Shown: piece after piece, positions 32,523 to 40,507 of the stretch
Position numbering within the stretch: the stretch's first letter is position 1
Layout: each line of letters begins with the position of its first letter
Assembly (NCBI GenBank): GCA_963720785.1
Contig: CAVRGQ010000002.1
Span: forward strand, 1 to 61,855
Direction of reading: 5' to 3'
Length of the DNA: 61,855 nt
Source: CAVRGQ01 sp963720785
GTDB lineage: Bacteria; Actinomycetota; Acidimicrobiia; IMCC26256; DASPTH01
Position numbers and translations under genes: made by a program
The notes under the pieces: generated by a model
Seen by the model: the letters and a program-made list of their open reading frames with translations, nothing else
Databases searched by the model: none
What the model was told of the DNA's origin: nothing

Positions 32523-33901
32523 CGTCGAGCGGGGCGCCCACTCCCGTCTTCGGGCGCCGCTCCGACACCGTCGACGCGTCGCTCCGCGATCTCGACGGGC
32601 GCACCATCGCCTGGTTCAGCCTCGAGGGCGGCAAGCACCGCGGTGCCATCGGCACCGCCGAAGGTGACGCCATCGCTCGCACGGTCAGGCTCGCGATCGA
32701 GCTGGGCCTCCCCGTCGTCGGGCGCATCGCCAGCTCCGGTGCCGACGTCCAGGAGGGCGTGAGCGCGCTCCACGCGTGGGGTCGGATCGCCAAGGCGCTC
32801 TCCGACGCATCGGGCGTGGTGCCGATCGTGCTGGTGCTCGTCGGTCCCGCGGTGTCGGGCCCCGCGCTGCTGCTCGGCATCGCCGACCACGTGATCATGA
32901 CCTCCGATGCCTACGCGTACGTGACCGGTCCCGACGTCGTGGTGCAGATCACCGGCCAGCTCATCACCCCGGAGAAGCTCGGCGGCGCGTCGGTGCACGA
33001 CCGCGAGAGCGGTGTGGCCGGGATCGTCGTGCACGACGAGGACGAAGCGATGCTCGCGCTCGAGCACCTGCTCGAGTACCTGCCCTCGAACCACCTCGCC
33101 GACCCGCCGCTGATGCACTGCGGCGACCCGGTCGACCGCGAGTGCGAGATCGCGGCGAGCGCGGTCCCCGACCGCCCCACCGCGTCGTACGACGTGCGCA
33201 CCGTGCTGCACGACGTGCTCGACGCCGACTCCTTCCTGGAGCTGCGCGCCAAGTACGCACCCAACATGGTCACGGGGCTCGGGCGCGTCGATGGCCGCCC
33301 CGTCGGCATCGTCGCCAACCAGCCGATGTACCGCGCCGGCACGCTCGACATCGAGGCGTCGCGGAAAGCGGCGCGCTTCGTGCAGTGGTGCGACGCGTTC
33401 AACTTCCCGCTGCTGACGTTCGTCGACACGCCGGGCTTCGAGCCCGGCCGCGACCTCGAGTGGCGCGGGATGATCCGTCATGGCGCGCAGCTCGTGCACA
33501 CGTACGCCGAAGCCACCGTGCCGCGCATCTGCCTGATCATGCGCAAGTCGTACGGCGGCGCGTACATCGTGATGGACTCCAAGAACCTCGGCAACGACTG
33601 GTGCATCGCGTGGCCCACCGCGGAGATCGCGGTGATGGGCGCGCCGGGCGCGGTCCAGATCCTGCACCGCAAGCGCCTCGGCGCGATCGACAACCCCGAG
33701 GCACGCCAACGGGAGCAGCTCGCACTCGAGGACGAGTACCAGCAGCGATTCGCCAACCCCTACGTGGCGGCGGAACGCGGCTTCGTCGACGCGGTGATCC
33801 TCGCCGGCGAGACCCGGCGTGCCATCGCCGACGCACTGTTGCGGCTCTCCACCAAGCGGGAGCTCACTCCCGGCCGCCGCCACTCGAACACGCCGCTGTA
33901 G
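32519..33901 (+). CDS. Acyl-CoA carboxylase carboxyltransferase subunit
   Basis: 460 residues of the AccD/PccB carboxyltransferase family. Two crotonase-like halves: N-terminal (about 25-215) and C-terminal (about 225-440), the latter with PLLTFVDTPGFEPGRDLEWRG, GGAYIVMDSK and WPTAEIAVMGAPGAVQIL. There is no N-terminal zinc finger, so it is of the fused beta-alpha actinobacterial type, though shorter than usual (about 510-550). By position it probably makes malonyl-CoA. Its biotin carboxylase/carrier partner is not in the window. The GTG overlaps the fabF stop (GTGA). Confidence 0.88.
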   Translation: MTSSGAPTPVFGRRSDTVDASLRDLDGRTIAWFSLEGGKHRGAIGTAEGDAIARTVRLAIELGLPVVGRIASSGADVQEGVSALHAWGRIAKALSDASGVVPIVLVLVGPAVSGPALLLGIADHVIMTSDAYAYVTGPDVVVQITGQLITPEKLGGASVHDRESGVAGIVVHDEDEAMLALEHLLEYLPSNHLADPPLMHCGDPVDRECEIAASAVPDRPTASYDVRTVLHDVLDADSFLELRAKYAPNMVTGLGRVDGRPVGIVANQPMYRAGTLDIEASRKAARFVQWCDAFNFPLLTFVDTPGFEPGRDLEWRGMIRHGAQLVHTYAEATVPRICLIMRKSYGGAYIVMDSKNLGNDWCIAWPTAEIAVMGAPGAVQILHRKRLGAIDNPEARQREQLALEDEYQQRFANPYVAAERGFVDAVILAGETRRAIADALLRLSTKRELTPGRRHSNTPL

Positions 33902-33933
33902 CGTCCGCGGCACTCACGACGAAAGGGACCACC

Positions 33934-34692
33934 GTGCTCCAGGGCAAGCGCATCCTCGTCACCGGCGTGCTCAACGACGCGTCGATCGCGTTCTCGACCG
34001 CGCGCATCGCGCAGGAACAGGGCGCCGAGGTGATCCTGAGCTCGTTCGGGCGCGTGATGCGCCTCACCGAGCGCACCGCCCGGCGACTGCCCCAGCCCGA
34101 CGTGCAGATCGTGGAGCTCGACGTCACCAGCGACGACGACCTCGCCGCGCTCGCCGGCAACATCGGCGGCAAGCTCGACGGCGTGGTGCATTCGCTCGCG
34201 TTCGCCCCGGAGTCGTGCCTCGGGGGCGGGTTCCTCGACGCACCGTGGTCCGACGTCGCCACCGCGCTGCAGATCTCCGCCTACTCGCTGAAGTCGCTCG
34301 CAGTGGCGTGCCTCCCCCTGCTCGGGCCCGGCGGCTCCATCGTGGGGCTCGACTTCGACAACGACGACGTCGCGTGGCCCGTCTACGACTGGATGGGCGT
34401 GTCCAAAGCCGCGTTCGAGTCGGTGTCCCGCTACCTGGCGCGCGACCTCGGGCCCAAGGGCATCCGGGTGAACCTGGTGAGCGCGGGCCCCTACCGCAGC
34501 ATGGCGGCCAAGAGCATCCCCGGCTTCGCGAAGTTCGAGGAGGTGTGGGTCGAGCGGGCGCCCCTCGGCTGGGACCTCAAGGACGCCGAGCCGATCGCCA
34601 AGGCCGTCGTCGCGCTGCTGTCCGACTGGTTCCCGGCCACCACCGGCGAGAAGATCCACGTCGACGGCGGCTTCCACGCCGTCGGCGCCTGA
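33934..34692 (+). CDS. fabI: Enoyl-ACP reductase (InhA/FabI type)
   Basis: 252 residues. ILVTGVLNDASIAFSTARIAQEQGAEV is the NADH site of the FabI/InhA branch, with VVHSLAFAP and the catalytic pair Tyr-x6-Lys in YDWMGVSKAA (about residues 152-158), then SAGPYRSMAAKSIPGF and TGEKIHVDGGFHA. It reduces enoyl-ACP, the last step of each elongation cycle. GAAAGGGA precedes the GTG. Last gene of the fab operon. A 12-bp tandem duplication covers its stop codon. Confidence 0.94.
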   Translation: MLQGKRILVTGVLNDASIAFSTARIAQEQGAEVILSSFGRVMRLTERTARRLPQPDVQIVELDVTSDDDLAALAGNIGGKLDGVVHSLAFAPESCLGGGFLDAPWSDVATALQISAYSLKSLAVACLPLLGPGGSIVGLDFDNDDVAWPVYDWMGVSKAAFESVSRYLARDLGPKGIRVNLVSAGPYRSMAAKSIPGFAKFEEVWVERAPLGWDLKDAEPIAKAVVALLSDWFPATTGEKIHVDGGFHAVGA

Positions 34693-34707
34693 TCCGGCGC
34701 CTGATCC
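34684..34707. repeat. 12-bp tandem duplication covering the fabI stop
   Basis: GGCGCCTGATCC occurs twice in direct tandem. Both copies contain a TGA in the fabI frame, giving a second stop four codons after the first. Confidence 0.7.
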
Positions 34708-34770
34708 GAGGTTCCGGCCCCGATCTGTGCCAGGATCCCCCGAAGTTTCGATACCCGCTGGAGGGCAGCA

Positions 34771-35808
34771 GTGAAGTCAGTACGCCGGATCACGCGCGCG
34801 GCGATGGCCGTGTGCATCGGAGGCGCGGCGCTCTTCGCCGCCGGCGCACCCCAGGCGGCCACTGCCGCCGGGCCCGTGGGCTACACCGTCCTTGGCGGCG
34901 AGGGCGCCTGCGCACTGGCACAGGTCGACCTCACCACCGGAGCGCAGACCCTGCTCGGTACCGAGGACAGCGACAAGTGCGTGTTCGACCTCGCGTTCAC
35001 TCCCGACGGATCGAAGCTGTACGGGGTCCGGATCGACTCGGACCCGAAGACCGAGAACGACATCGCCATCCTCGTGCAGTTCGACACCGCCACCGGTGCG
35101 TCCACCGACCTCGGGCAGCTCGGCGACTTCAATGTCGGCGGCCCGGGCAACACCCAGGGCAACCTGACCTTCGACAACGCCGGCGCGCCGTTCACCTACC
35201 TCGTGCCCATCGGCGAGATCGCGCCGTTGACCGAGGGCAAGGCACAAGGCGAGGTCGGCACCACCGCGACCGTCGTGCCCCCCGAGTGCGACGGCAGCGC
35301 CTTCTGCCTCTTCGGCGTGAACACCGCCGACCTCTCGACCCTCACCTACGTGAACCACGTACCGCAGGGGATCACCGTCTACTGGGGCTTGGCCACGTCG
35401 TGCGCCGGCTCCACGGTGAGCGCCTACGCCAGCTTCGAGGCGGCCTCGACGAGCGCGGGATGGCCCGACGTCTCCACCCGCGCGCCCTCGGGCCAGACGC
35501 TGGCCTCGGTGAACCTCACCGCGTCGGGTGCGGCCACCACCGACATCGGCGGCGTCACCGGCGGATCGATCGACAGCCTCGACTACGACACGCCGGGCAC
35601 GCTCTACGCAGTCGGCCACGACGTCGAGGGGCTCCCGTCGCTGCAGACCGTGAACCCGTCGACCGGTGCGCTCACCAAGGTGGCGACGCTCACCATCAAC
35701 GGCGAGACCTCGGGCTACGGCACCGGTGCCCTCGCGATCGCGCACCCGTGCACGCCGGCACCCCAGCCGGCGGCCGACGTGATCATCGCCCCGCGCTTCA
35801 CCGGCTGA
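34771..35808 (+). CDS. Secreted beta-propeller-like protein ending in PRFTG
   Basis: 345 residues. Signal peptide VKSVRRITRAAMAVCIGGAALFAAGAPQAATA. The mature part has propeller-like strands: LAQVDLTTGAQTLLG, DLAFTPDGSKLYGVR, VQFDTATGASTDLGQ, QTVNPSTGALTKVATL. Six Cys suggest disulfides. The protein ends exactly with DVIIAPRFTG, with no membrane helix after it, a C-terminal motif shared with two other secreted proteins in the window. GGAGGG lies 8 bases before the GTG. Function unknown; ligand or surface role is inference. Confidence 0.8.
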   Translation: MKSVRRITRAAMAVCIGGAALFAAGAPQAATAAGPVGYTVLGGEGACALAQVDLTTGAQTLLGTEDSDKCVFDLAFTPDGSKLYGVRIDSDPKTENDIAILVQFDTATGASTDLGQLGDFNVGGPGNTQGNLTFDNAGAPFTYLVPIGEIAPLTEGKAQGEVGTTATVVPPECDGSAFCLFGVNTADLSTLTYVNHVPQGITVYWGLATSCAGSTVSAYASFEAASTSAGWPDVSTRAPSGQTLASVNLTASGAATTDIGGVTGGSIDSLDYDTPGTLYAVGHDVEGLPSLQTVNPSTGALTKVATLTINGETSGYGTGALAIAHPCTPAPQPAADVIIAPRFTG

Positions 35809-35829
35809 CCGGCGGGACCGCCGTCCGGC

Positions 35830-36303
35830 TCAGCCCGGAAGGTCGTTCCGCACCTGGGCCATGAGATCCGCCCACGCCGGGTACTCGGTGGGCTGCCAGA
35901 GGTCGGCCACGAACGCGTCGGCCTCCTCCCGGGTCCAATGGCCGCGCAGCTCGGCGTACAGCGCGTAGAACGCGCTCACGCGGTAGTTCGCCGCACAGTG
36001 CACGTGGAGCCGGTGTCCCTGGTGCTCGTCCATGGCGCGCACGAACGCCTCGAAGTCGTCGAGCGTGGGTGCGTCGAAGTCGACCGGGATCGCGATGTAG
36101 TCGATCCCCTGTGCCACGACGAGATCGGCTTCGCCGGGCACCGCACGGTCGACCGTGGCCGGCAGGAGGTCGATCACCGCATCGACGCCGTCGTCACCGA
36201 GCTCAGCGAGTGCGTCGGGTGGAACCAACCCCGACGTCGTGAGGCGTTGGTCGACGCGCCGGAAGTTGAAGGCCCGCTCGACCGCCGCCCCCCGGTCGTT
36301 CAC
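35830..36303 (-). CDS. Dual-specificity phosphatase-like protein with C-x4-R loop
   Basis: 157 residues. FNFRRVDQRLTTSGLVPPDAL, then VDAVIDLLP and LHVHCAANYRVSAFYALYAEL resemble the tyrosine-phosphatase-like family near beta-lactamase hydrolase-like proteins. The putative P-loop is HCAANYRVS, with Cys and Arg four residues apart rather than the usual five, so catalysis is uncertain. The GTG start overlaps the bcp stop (GTGA), so it is co-translated with a peroxiredoxin. Confidence 0.65.
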   Translation of the reverse strand: MNDRGAAVERAFNFRRVDQRLTTSGLVPPDALAELGDDGVDAVIDLLPATVDRAVPGEADLVVAQGIDYIAIPVDFDAPTLDDFEAFVRAMDEHQGHRLHVHCAANYRVSAFYALYAELRGHWTREEADAFVADLWQPTEYPAWADLMAQVRNDLPG

Positions 36304-36767
36304 AGTTCCTGGAGCACCTTCGTGGCCTTCGGGACGGTGTCCTTGGGGCTGACCTTGTAGAAGGCGCCGGCGATCTTGCCCTTCGCGTCGATCACGAACG
36401 CCGAGCGGATGATGCCCATGTACTTGCGCCCGTAGTTGACCTTCTCGCCCCACACGCCGTACTTCTCGGCGACCTCGTGCTCGGTGTCGGCGAGCAGCGT
36501 GAAGCCGAGGCCGTACTTTTCGTCGAACTTCGCCTGCTTCTCGGACGTGTCGGGACTCACGCCGAGCACGATCGCGTCGAGCTTCGTGAGGTCGGGCTCC
36601 GCGTCGCGCAACGCGCACGACTGCGTGGTGCAGCCGGGCGTGTCGGCCTTGGGGTAGAAGTACAGGACGACGTTGCGGCCCTTGAAGTCGCTGAGCTTGA
36701 CCTTCGTGCCCTCCTGATCGAGGAGGGTGAAGGCGGGGGCGCGGTCGCCGGCGGCGAGGGTGGCCAT
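36300..36767 (-). CDS. bcp: Thioredoxin-dependent peroxiredoxin (Bcp/PrxQ)
   Basis: 155 residues. APAFTLLDQEGTKVKLSDFKG, then VLYFYPKADTPGCTTQSCALRD, with the peroxidatic Cys in TPGC and the resolving Cys five residues later (Bcp-type spacing). VIDAKGKIAGAFYKVSPKDT is the usual end. It reduces peroxides with thioredoxin. AAAGGG lies about 10 bases before the ATG. It is coupled to the phosphatase-like gene and divergent from the MFS transporter. Confidence 0.95.
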   Translation of the reverse strand: MATLAAGDRAPAFTLLDQEGTKVKLSDFKGRNVVLYFYPKADTPGCTTQSCALRDAEPDLTKLDAIVLGVSPDTSEKQAKFDEKYGLGFTLLADTEHEVAEKYGVWGEKVNYGRKYMGIIRSAFVIDAKGKIAGAFYKVSPKDTVPKATKVLQEL

Positions 36768-36814
36768 GGGGGCATGCCCTTTCTGGGATGGACGGCTCGG
36801 TGATCGATCACCCG

Positions 36815-36820
36815 TAGCAT
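36815..36820 (+). promoter_or_regulatory. -10 box TAGCAT, leaderless start
   Basis: TAGCAT is followed by 7 bases and a GTG at 36828. This favours the GTG over the ATG at 36819, which lies inside the box. Confidence 0.5.
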
Positions 36821-36827
36821 GCCGCAC

Positions 36828-38441
36828 GTGCAGCGCTCGGTGCAGATCCCGGTCGACACCGACGCCGCGACGCTCACCCAGGTCCTTGCGGGCGCCATGC
36901 GCCTCGAGCCGGTCGAGCACGACGCGGGAACCGACGAGCGGATGCGAGGCCAGCAGAGCTGGTCGGGGCCCATCGAGGGGATGCCCGACACCGAGTCGCG
37001 TCTCGTCGTGCACTTCACGTCTGACGACCGCGGTCACGTCAGCACCGTGGAGCTCGTGGCGGTGAGCACAGTGGTGGTGCCGTTCTTCACCTGGTTCCTC
37101 CGCCTGCAGGGGTTCCTCGGGGCCCGGCGCGCCCTCCCCCACGCGGCCGAGAAGTTGCAGGCCGCGCTCGACGGACGTGCGGGCCCACCTCCGCTGAGCC
37201 CTTGGGCGCTGGTGCCCCCGGTGCCGTTCACCCCCGAGCAGGCCGGGCGGCTCTGCGCGCTCGCGGCCGTCGCGCTGCTCGCCAACTTCGCGGGTTCCCT
37301 GCTGTCGCAGAACGGCGACGCGGTCACCAGCGCGTTCGGTCGTTCCGACCAGGCGCTCGGTGCGGCACTCGCGATCGCGCGTGCGGGTGTGCTCGTGTCG
37401 CTCGTGGCCATCGCGTTGGCCGACCGGCTCGGTCGCCGCAAACTCATCCTCGTCGCACTCGTCGGCGCGTGCGCGTTCAACCTCGCCTCGGCACTGTCGC
37501 CTTCCTTCGAGATCTTCACCGGCGCGCAGACCGTGACGCGGGCGCTGGTGAACACCGCGCTGGTCGTGGCCGGCATCGCCGCCGTGGAGGAGGCGCCCGA
37601 AGGTGCCCGGGCATTCGCGACCGGCATGTTCGCCCTCGCGCTCGGTGCCGGATTCGGGCTCGCGGTGATCTTGCTCCCGCTCGCGGATCTCGGCGACTAC
37701 GGCTGGCGCATCTCGTTCGGGATCGGCGCGGCGATCGTGCTCCTCGTGCCCCTGCTCGCCCGGCACCTGCGCGAGACTCGCCGCTACGAGCAGGTGGCCA
37801 CGCGCACCGACGACCGCGGCCGGTTGCGCGAGGTGTTCGACCGCGCGTACCGGTCGCGCTTCCTGCTCCTCGGGCTCGCGGCGTTCCTCACCAACGTGTT
37901 CAGCGCGCCCTCGTCGCAGCTCACCAACCGCTACCTCACGCACGCCCACGGCTTCAGCAACGCCGACGTCGCGGTGTTCCGCGGGATCACCGCCGGCCTG
38001 CCCGGGATCATCGGGGTGCTGCTCGCGAGCCGGCTCGCGGAGAGCCGGGGCCGACGCCCGGTGACGATCGTGGGCCTGCTCGTGGCCACCGCGGCCCAGA
38101 GCGTGTTCTTCCTCAGCGGTGGCGGTGCGCTGCTGTGGGTGGCGCCGGTGATCTCGATCATCGCGGCGGCGTGCGCCGGGCTCGCGCTCGGAACCCTCGA
38201 CGCGGAGCTGTTCCCCACGGAGGTGCGGGGCACGTCGAACGGATTCCTGCTGGTGTCGGGCGTGGCCGGCTCGGCGGTCGGCCTCGTGCTCGCGACCCAG
38301 CTCAAGGACTTCATGGGCGGCCTCGGCCCCGCGATCGCGGTGTGCGGGGTGGCGACGATCGTGGCCGCGGTGTTCGTGGTGCCGCGTCTGCCCGAGACCG
38401 CGGACCGCCGTCTCGACGACGTCAGCCCGTCGGAGGTCTGA
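36828..38441 (+). CDS. MFS transporter with N-terminal extra domain
   Basis: About 537 residues. An N-terminal region of about 130 residues (VQIPVDTDAATLTQVLAGAMRLEPVEHD ...) looks like a soluble SRPBCC-type fold with one hydrophobic segment (TVVVPFFTWFLRLQGFLG). Then 12 membrane helices of the major facilitator type, with the loop motif LADRLGRRKLILVAL after helix 2 and SRLAESRGRRPVTIV in the second half. The substrate cannot be inferred. The GTG start follows a TAGCAT box. A hairpin overlaps its stop. Confidence 0.85.
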   Translation: MQRSVQIPVDTDAATLTQVLAGAMRLEPVEHDAGTDERMRGQQSWSGPIEGMPDTESRLVVHFTSDDRGHVSTVELVAVSTVVVPFFTWFLRLQGFLGARRALPHAAEKLQAALDGRAGPPPLSPWALVPPVPFTPEQAGRLCALAAVALLANFAGSLLSQNGDAVTSAFGRSDQALGAALAIARAGVLVSLVAIALADRLGRRKLILVALVGACAFNLASALSPSFEIFTGAQTVTRALVNTALVVAGIAAVEEAPEGARAFATGMFALALGAGFGLAVILLPLADLGDYGWRISFGIGAAIVLLVPLLARHLRETRRYEQVATRTDDRGRLREVFDRAYRSRFLLLGLAAFLTNVFSAPSSQLTNRYLTHAHGFSNADVAVFRGITAGLPGIIGVLLASRLAESRGRRPVTIVGLLVATAAQSVFFLSGGGALLWVAPVISIIAAACAGLALGTLDAELFPTEVRGTSNGFLLVSGVAGSAVGLVLATQLKDFMGGLGPAIAVCGVATIVAAVFVVPRLPETADRRLDDVSPSEV

Positions 38442-38453
38442 CCCCCGACGGGC
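38425..38453. terminator. Hairpin overlapping the MFS stop
   Basis: GCCCGTCGG (38425-38433) pairs with CCGACGGGC (38445-38453) across 11 bases that include the TGA. It is followed by the 3' end of a convergent gene, so it may serve both. Confidence 0.6.
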
Positions 38454-38480
38454 CGAGCAGCCGGCGCGTCCGAATCGGAC

Positions 38481-38855
38481 TCAGCTGGAGCAGGCAGCGA
38501 CCGCGCCGGCGTAGGTGCCGATGTCGGTCATGTAGTGCTTGAAGCCCTTCGAGGTGTACACCTTCGCGAGCTCGGAGGCGTCCGAGTTGCCGAGCGCACC
38601 GATGAAGCCGGCGATGCGGTTCATCGCCGCCTTCGTCTTCTTGGGCGCGGACTTGGCGGCCGCCTTGAATTCCTTGGCCAGCTTTTTGGCGGAAGCACCT
38701 GTCGACAGCGACGAACCCGAGTCGCCGATGTTCTGCACCGCCTTGCAGAACTTGGTGCTCGACGCCGACGGGACGGCCGCACCCACAGCCGGTGCGACGA
38801 CGGCGAGGGCGCCGAACGCCATCACTGCCGCCATGAGAATCCAGAGCCTGCGCAT
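38481..38855 (-). CDS. Small secreted Lys/Ala-rich protein
   Basis: 124 residues. Signal peptide MRRLWILMAAVMAFGALAVVAPAVGA. The mature part is mostly helical and Lys/Ala-rich (ASAKKLAKEFKAAAKSAPKKTKAAM), with two Cys (FCKAV and the final ACSS) that may pair. No family recognised. Confidence 0.72.
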   Translation of the reverse strand: MRRLWILMAAVMAFGALAVVAPAVGAAVPSASSTKFCKAVQNIGDSGSSLSTGASAKKLAKEFKAAAKSAPKKTKAAMNRIAGFIGALGNSDASELAKVYTSKGFKHYMTDIGTYAGAVAACSS

Positions 38856-38924
38856 TTCCTGCCTCCACGGAGCGTTCCGCCCGAACCCCAGAGTCGGTTC
38901 GATGCCGGTCAGATCGTAACGGCG

Positions 38925-39563
38925 TCAGGCGACGGTTCCTTGACACGTCCGGGTGCCGGAACCATCGATGAGAGCGATCGTGGAGCCCGGAGAGAGCGGT
39001 TCGGGGCTTTTGCCGGTGAACGAACCGCGACCGCCGGTGACCGTCATGGTGCCGAGGTCGTGGACGGGGCCCACTGCCGGGTCGGCCCGGATCGTGTAGT
39101 CGCCGTCGGGGATCCCGTAGTCGACCGACACCGCCACCGACTGGGCGTCGGTGACGTACGCCCAGCCCGCGGGGATCGTGCCCGAGGCGTCGACCATCGC
39201 GACCGCCACCGGCTCCGACGTGCCGCCACCGGTGCTCGACTCCACCACCCGCACGATCGTGATGCTCAGGATCGCGGCCATCGCCGCGGCGACCGCGGCC
39301 ACGATCACGAGGCGCCGGCGCGAGCGCCGTCGTCCGGCACCGAGGCGGGCGAGGGTACGGGCCTCGAACCCGGCGGGCGGCTCGATCTCGGGTGCGAGCA
39401 GCGGCAACGCGTCGGCGGCTTCGGCGTACTGCGCGACGACCGCGCGGCAGCGCGCACAGTGGTCGACGTGGAGCACCACCTCGGCACGCTCGGCACCGCC
39501 GAGCACCCCCAGTGCGAGTTCGGGTGCGGCTTCCTGGGCCTGGGCGCAGGTCATGGGGCTCAT
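38925..39563 (-). CDS. Anti-sigma factor (RskA/zinc-finger type)
   Basis: 212 residues. The N-terminal anti-sigma domain has the zinc motif H-x3-C-x2-C (HVDHCARCRAVV, about residues 33-44). A single membrane helix follows (LVIVAAVAAAMAAILSITIVRVV, about 85-107), then an extracytosolic RskA-like domain (about 115-212; MVDASGTIPAGWAYVTDAQSVAV and ALIDGSGT). It should hold the upstream sigma factor at the membrane until a signal triggers proteolysis. The start overlaps the sigma stop (ATGA). Confidence 0.93.
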   Translation of the reverse strand: MSPMTCAQAQEAAPELALGVLGGAERAEVVLHVDHCARCRAVVAQYAEAADALPLLAPEIEPPAGFEARTLARLGAGRRRSRRRLVIVAAVAAAMAAILSITIVRVVESSTGGGTSEPVAVAMVDASGTIPAGWAYVTDAQSVAVSVDYGIPDGDYTIRADPAVGPVHDLGTMTVTGGRGSFTGKSPEPLSPGSTIALIDGSGTRTCQGTVA

Positions 39564-40120
39564 TCAGTGCGCTCCTCGGAGACGAGCGCGGTGCGCAGAC
39601 GGATGAGCGCGGTGCGGATGCGCGTCTTCGCGGTGCCCAGCGGGATGTCCTCCAACTCGCCGACTTCGCGGGCCGTGTACCCCAGGAGACCCGAGAGCAC
39701 GATGGCGCGGCGTTGCTCGGCGGGGAGGCGCACCAGCGCGGCGCGCAGGCGGTCGGTGTCGTCGCCCAGCTGCGCGAGGTCGGCCAGATCGGGACCGTCG
39801 GCCACCGGGTCGAGCGCGAGGAGCGCATCGGGGTCGAAGGCCACCGGGCGGCGCACCCGGACCGCGTCGATGGCCAGGTTCCGGGTGATCGTGAGCAACC
39901 AGCTCACGACGCTCCCCCGCCGCGGGTCGAATCCCGACGCGTGCTTCCACGCCCGGACGAACGCCTCCTGGGCGATGTCCTCGGCGGCGCGGTCGTCGGG
40001 GACGATCGTGCGGGCCAGGCCGTAGACGCGCCGCTGGAAGCGACGGACGAACGCCGCCGCCGCCTCCTGGTCGCCGGTTGCGAGCCCGGCCACCAACGCA
40101 TCGTCCGACACCGACCACAT
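39560..40120 (-). CDS. ECF sigma factor
   Basis: 186 residues. Sigma region 2 (AFVRRFQRRVYGLARTIVPDDRAAEDIAQEAFVRAWKH) and region 4 (LVRLPAEQRRAIVLSGLLGYTAREVGELEDIPLGTAKTRIRTAL), with no regions 1 or 3, define an extracytoplasmic-function sigma factor. The next gene is its coupled anti-sigma factor, so the pair is an envelope-stress type switch; its target promoters are unknown. It follows the Cys-rich gene by 36 bases on the same strand. Confidence 0.95.
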   Translation of the reverse strand: MWSVSDDALVAGLATGDQEAAAAFVRRFQRRVYGLARTIVPDDRAAEDIAQEAFVRAWKHASGFDPRRGSVVSWLLTITRNLAIDAVRVRRPVAFDPDALLALDPVADGPDLADLAQLGDDTDRLRAALVRLPAEQRRAIVLSGLLGYTAREVGELEDIPLGTAKTRIRTALIRLRTALVSEERTE

Positions 40121-40156
40121 GAGGGTTCTACGGATCTCCGGCCTCGAGGGATTGCC

Positions 40157-40507
40157 CTAGCGGCGATACCCACGCCCGAAGAACCCACCCTTCGGGCGGG
40201 CATGGGCGTGATAGTGGTCAGGGATGTTGCGCATGTTGTCGTCGACCCAGTGCTCCACCGTGAGCCGGTCGCCGGCGACCCGGGCGAGGTGTGCGTGCAT
40301 GTGCTCCATGTGATCGGCAGGCGGCTCCGTGCCGTGGTGGCGCCACACCACCATCGGCACCTCACAGATCTCGCACTCCGCGATCCAGCACACGTCGTCC
40401 TCGTGGTACCAGGGCGTGATGCGCGCGGCCTCGCACAGGTCGCAGTCGTCGACCTTGACGAACTGCGGCTGCAGGACCCGCTCCAGTGCGGGCTCGGACT
40501 CAGACAC
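40157..40507 (-). CDS. Cys/His-rich putative metal-binding protein
   Basis: 116 residues. Two CxxC pairs (DDCDLCEAA and AECEICEVP) about 25 residues apart flank WYHEDDVCWI. The C-terminal half is His-rich (WRHHGTEPPADHMEHMHAHL, HYHAHARP). Four Cys plus His suggest a zinc- or iron-binding fold; the pattern recalls HIT-like or rubredoxin-like knuckles, but no family is certain. The GTG start overlaps the methylase gene end by 8 bases. Confidence 0.65.
   Translation of the reverse strand: MSESEPALERVLQPQFVKVDDCDLCEAARITPWYHEDDVCWIAECEICEVPMVVWRHHGTEPPADHMEHMHAHLARVAGDRLTVEHWVDDNMRNIPDHYHAHARPKGGFFGRGYRR

Noticed and set aside
31262..33901. A continuous 879-codon frame suggesting a FabF-carboxyltransferase fusion
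   Set aside because: The middle of this frame is nonsense (Arg/His-rich) where FabF continues in another frame. The join is created by the single extra base near 31925.
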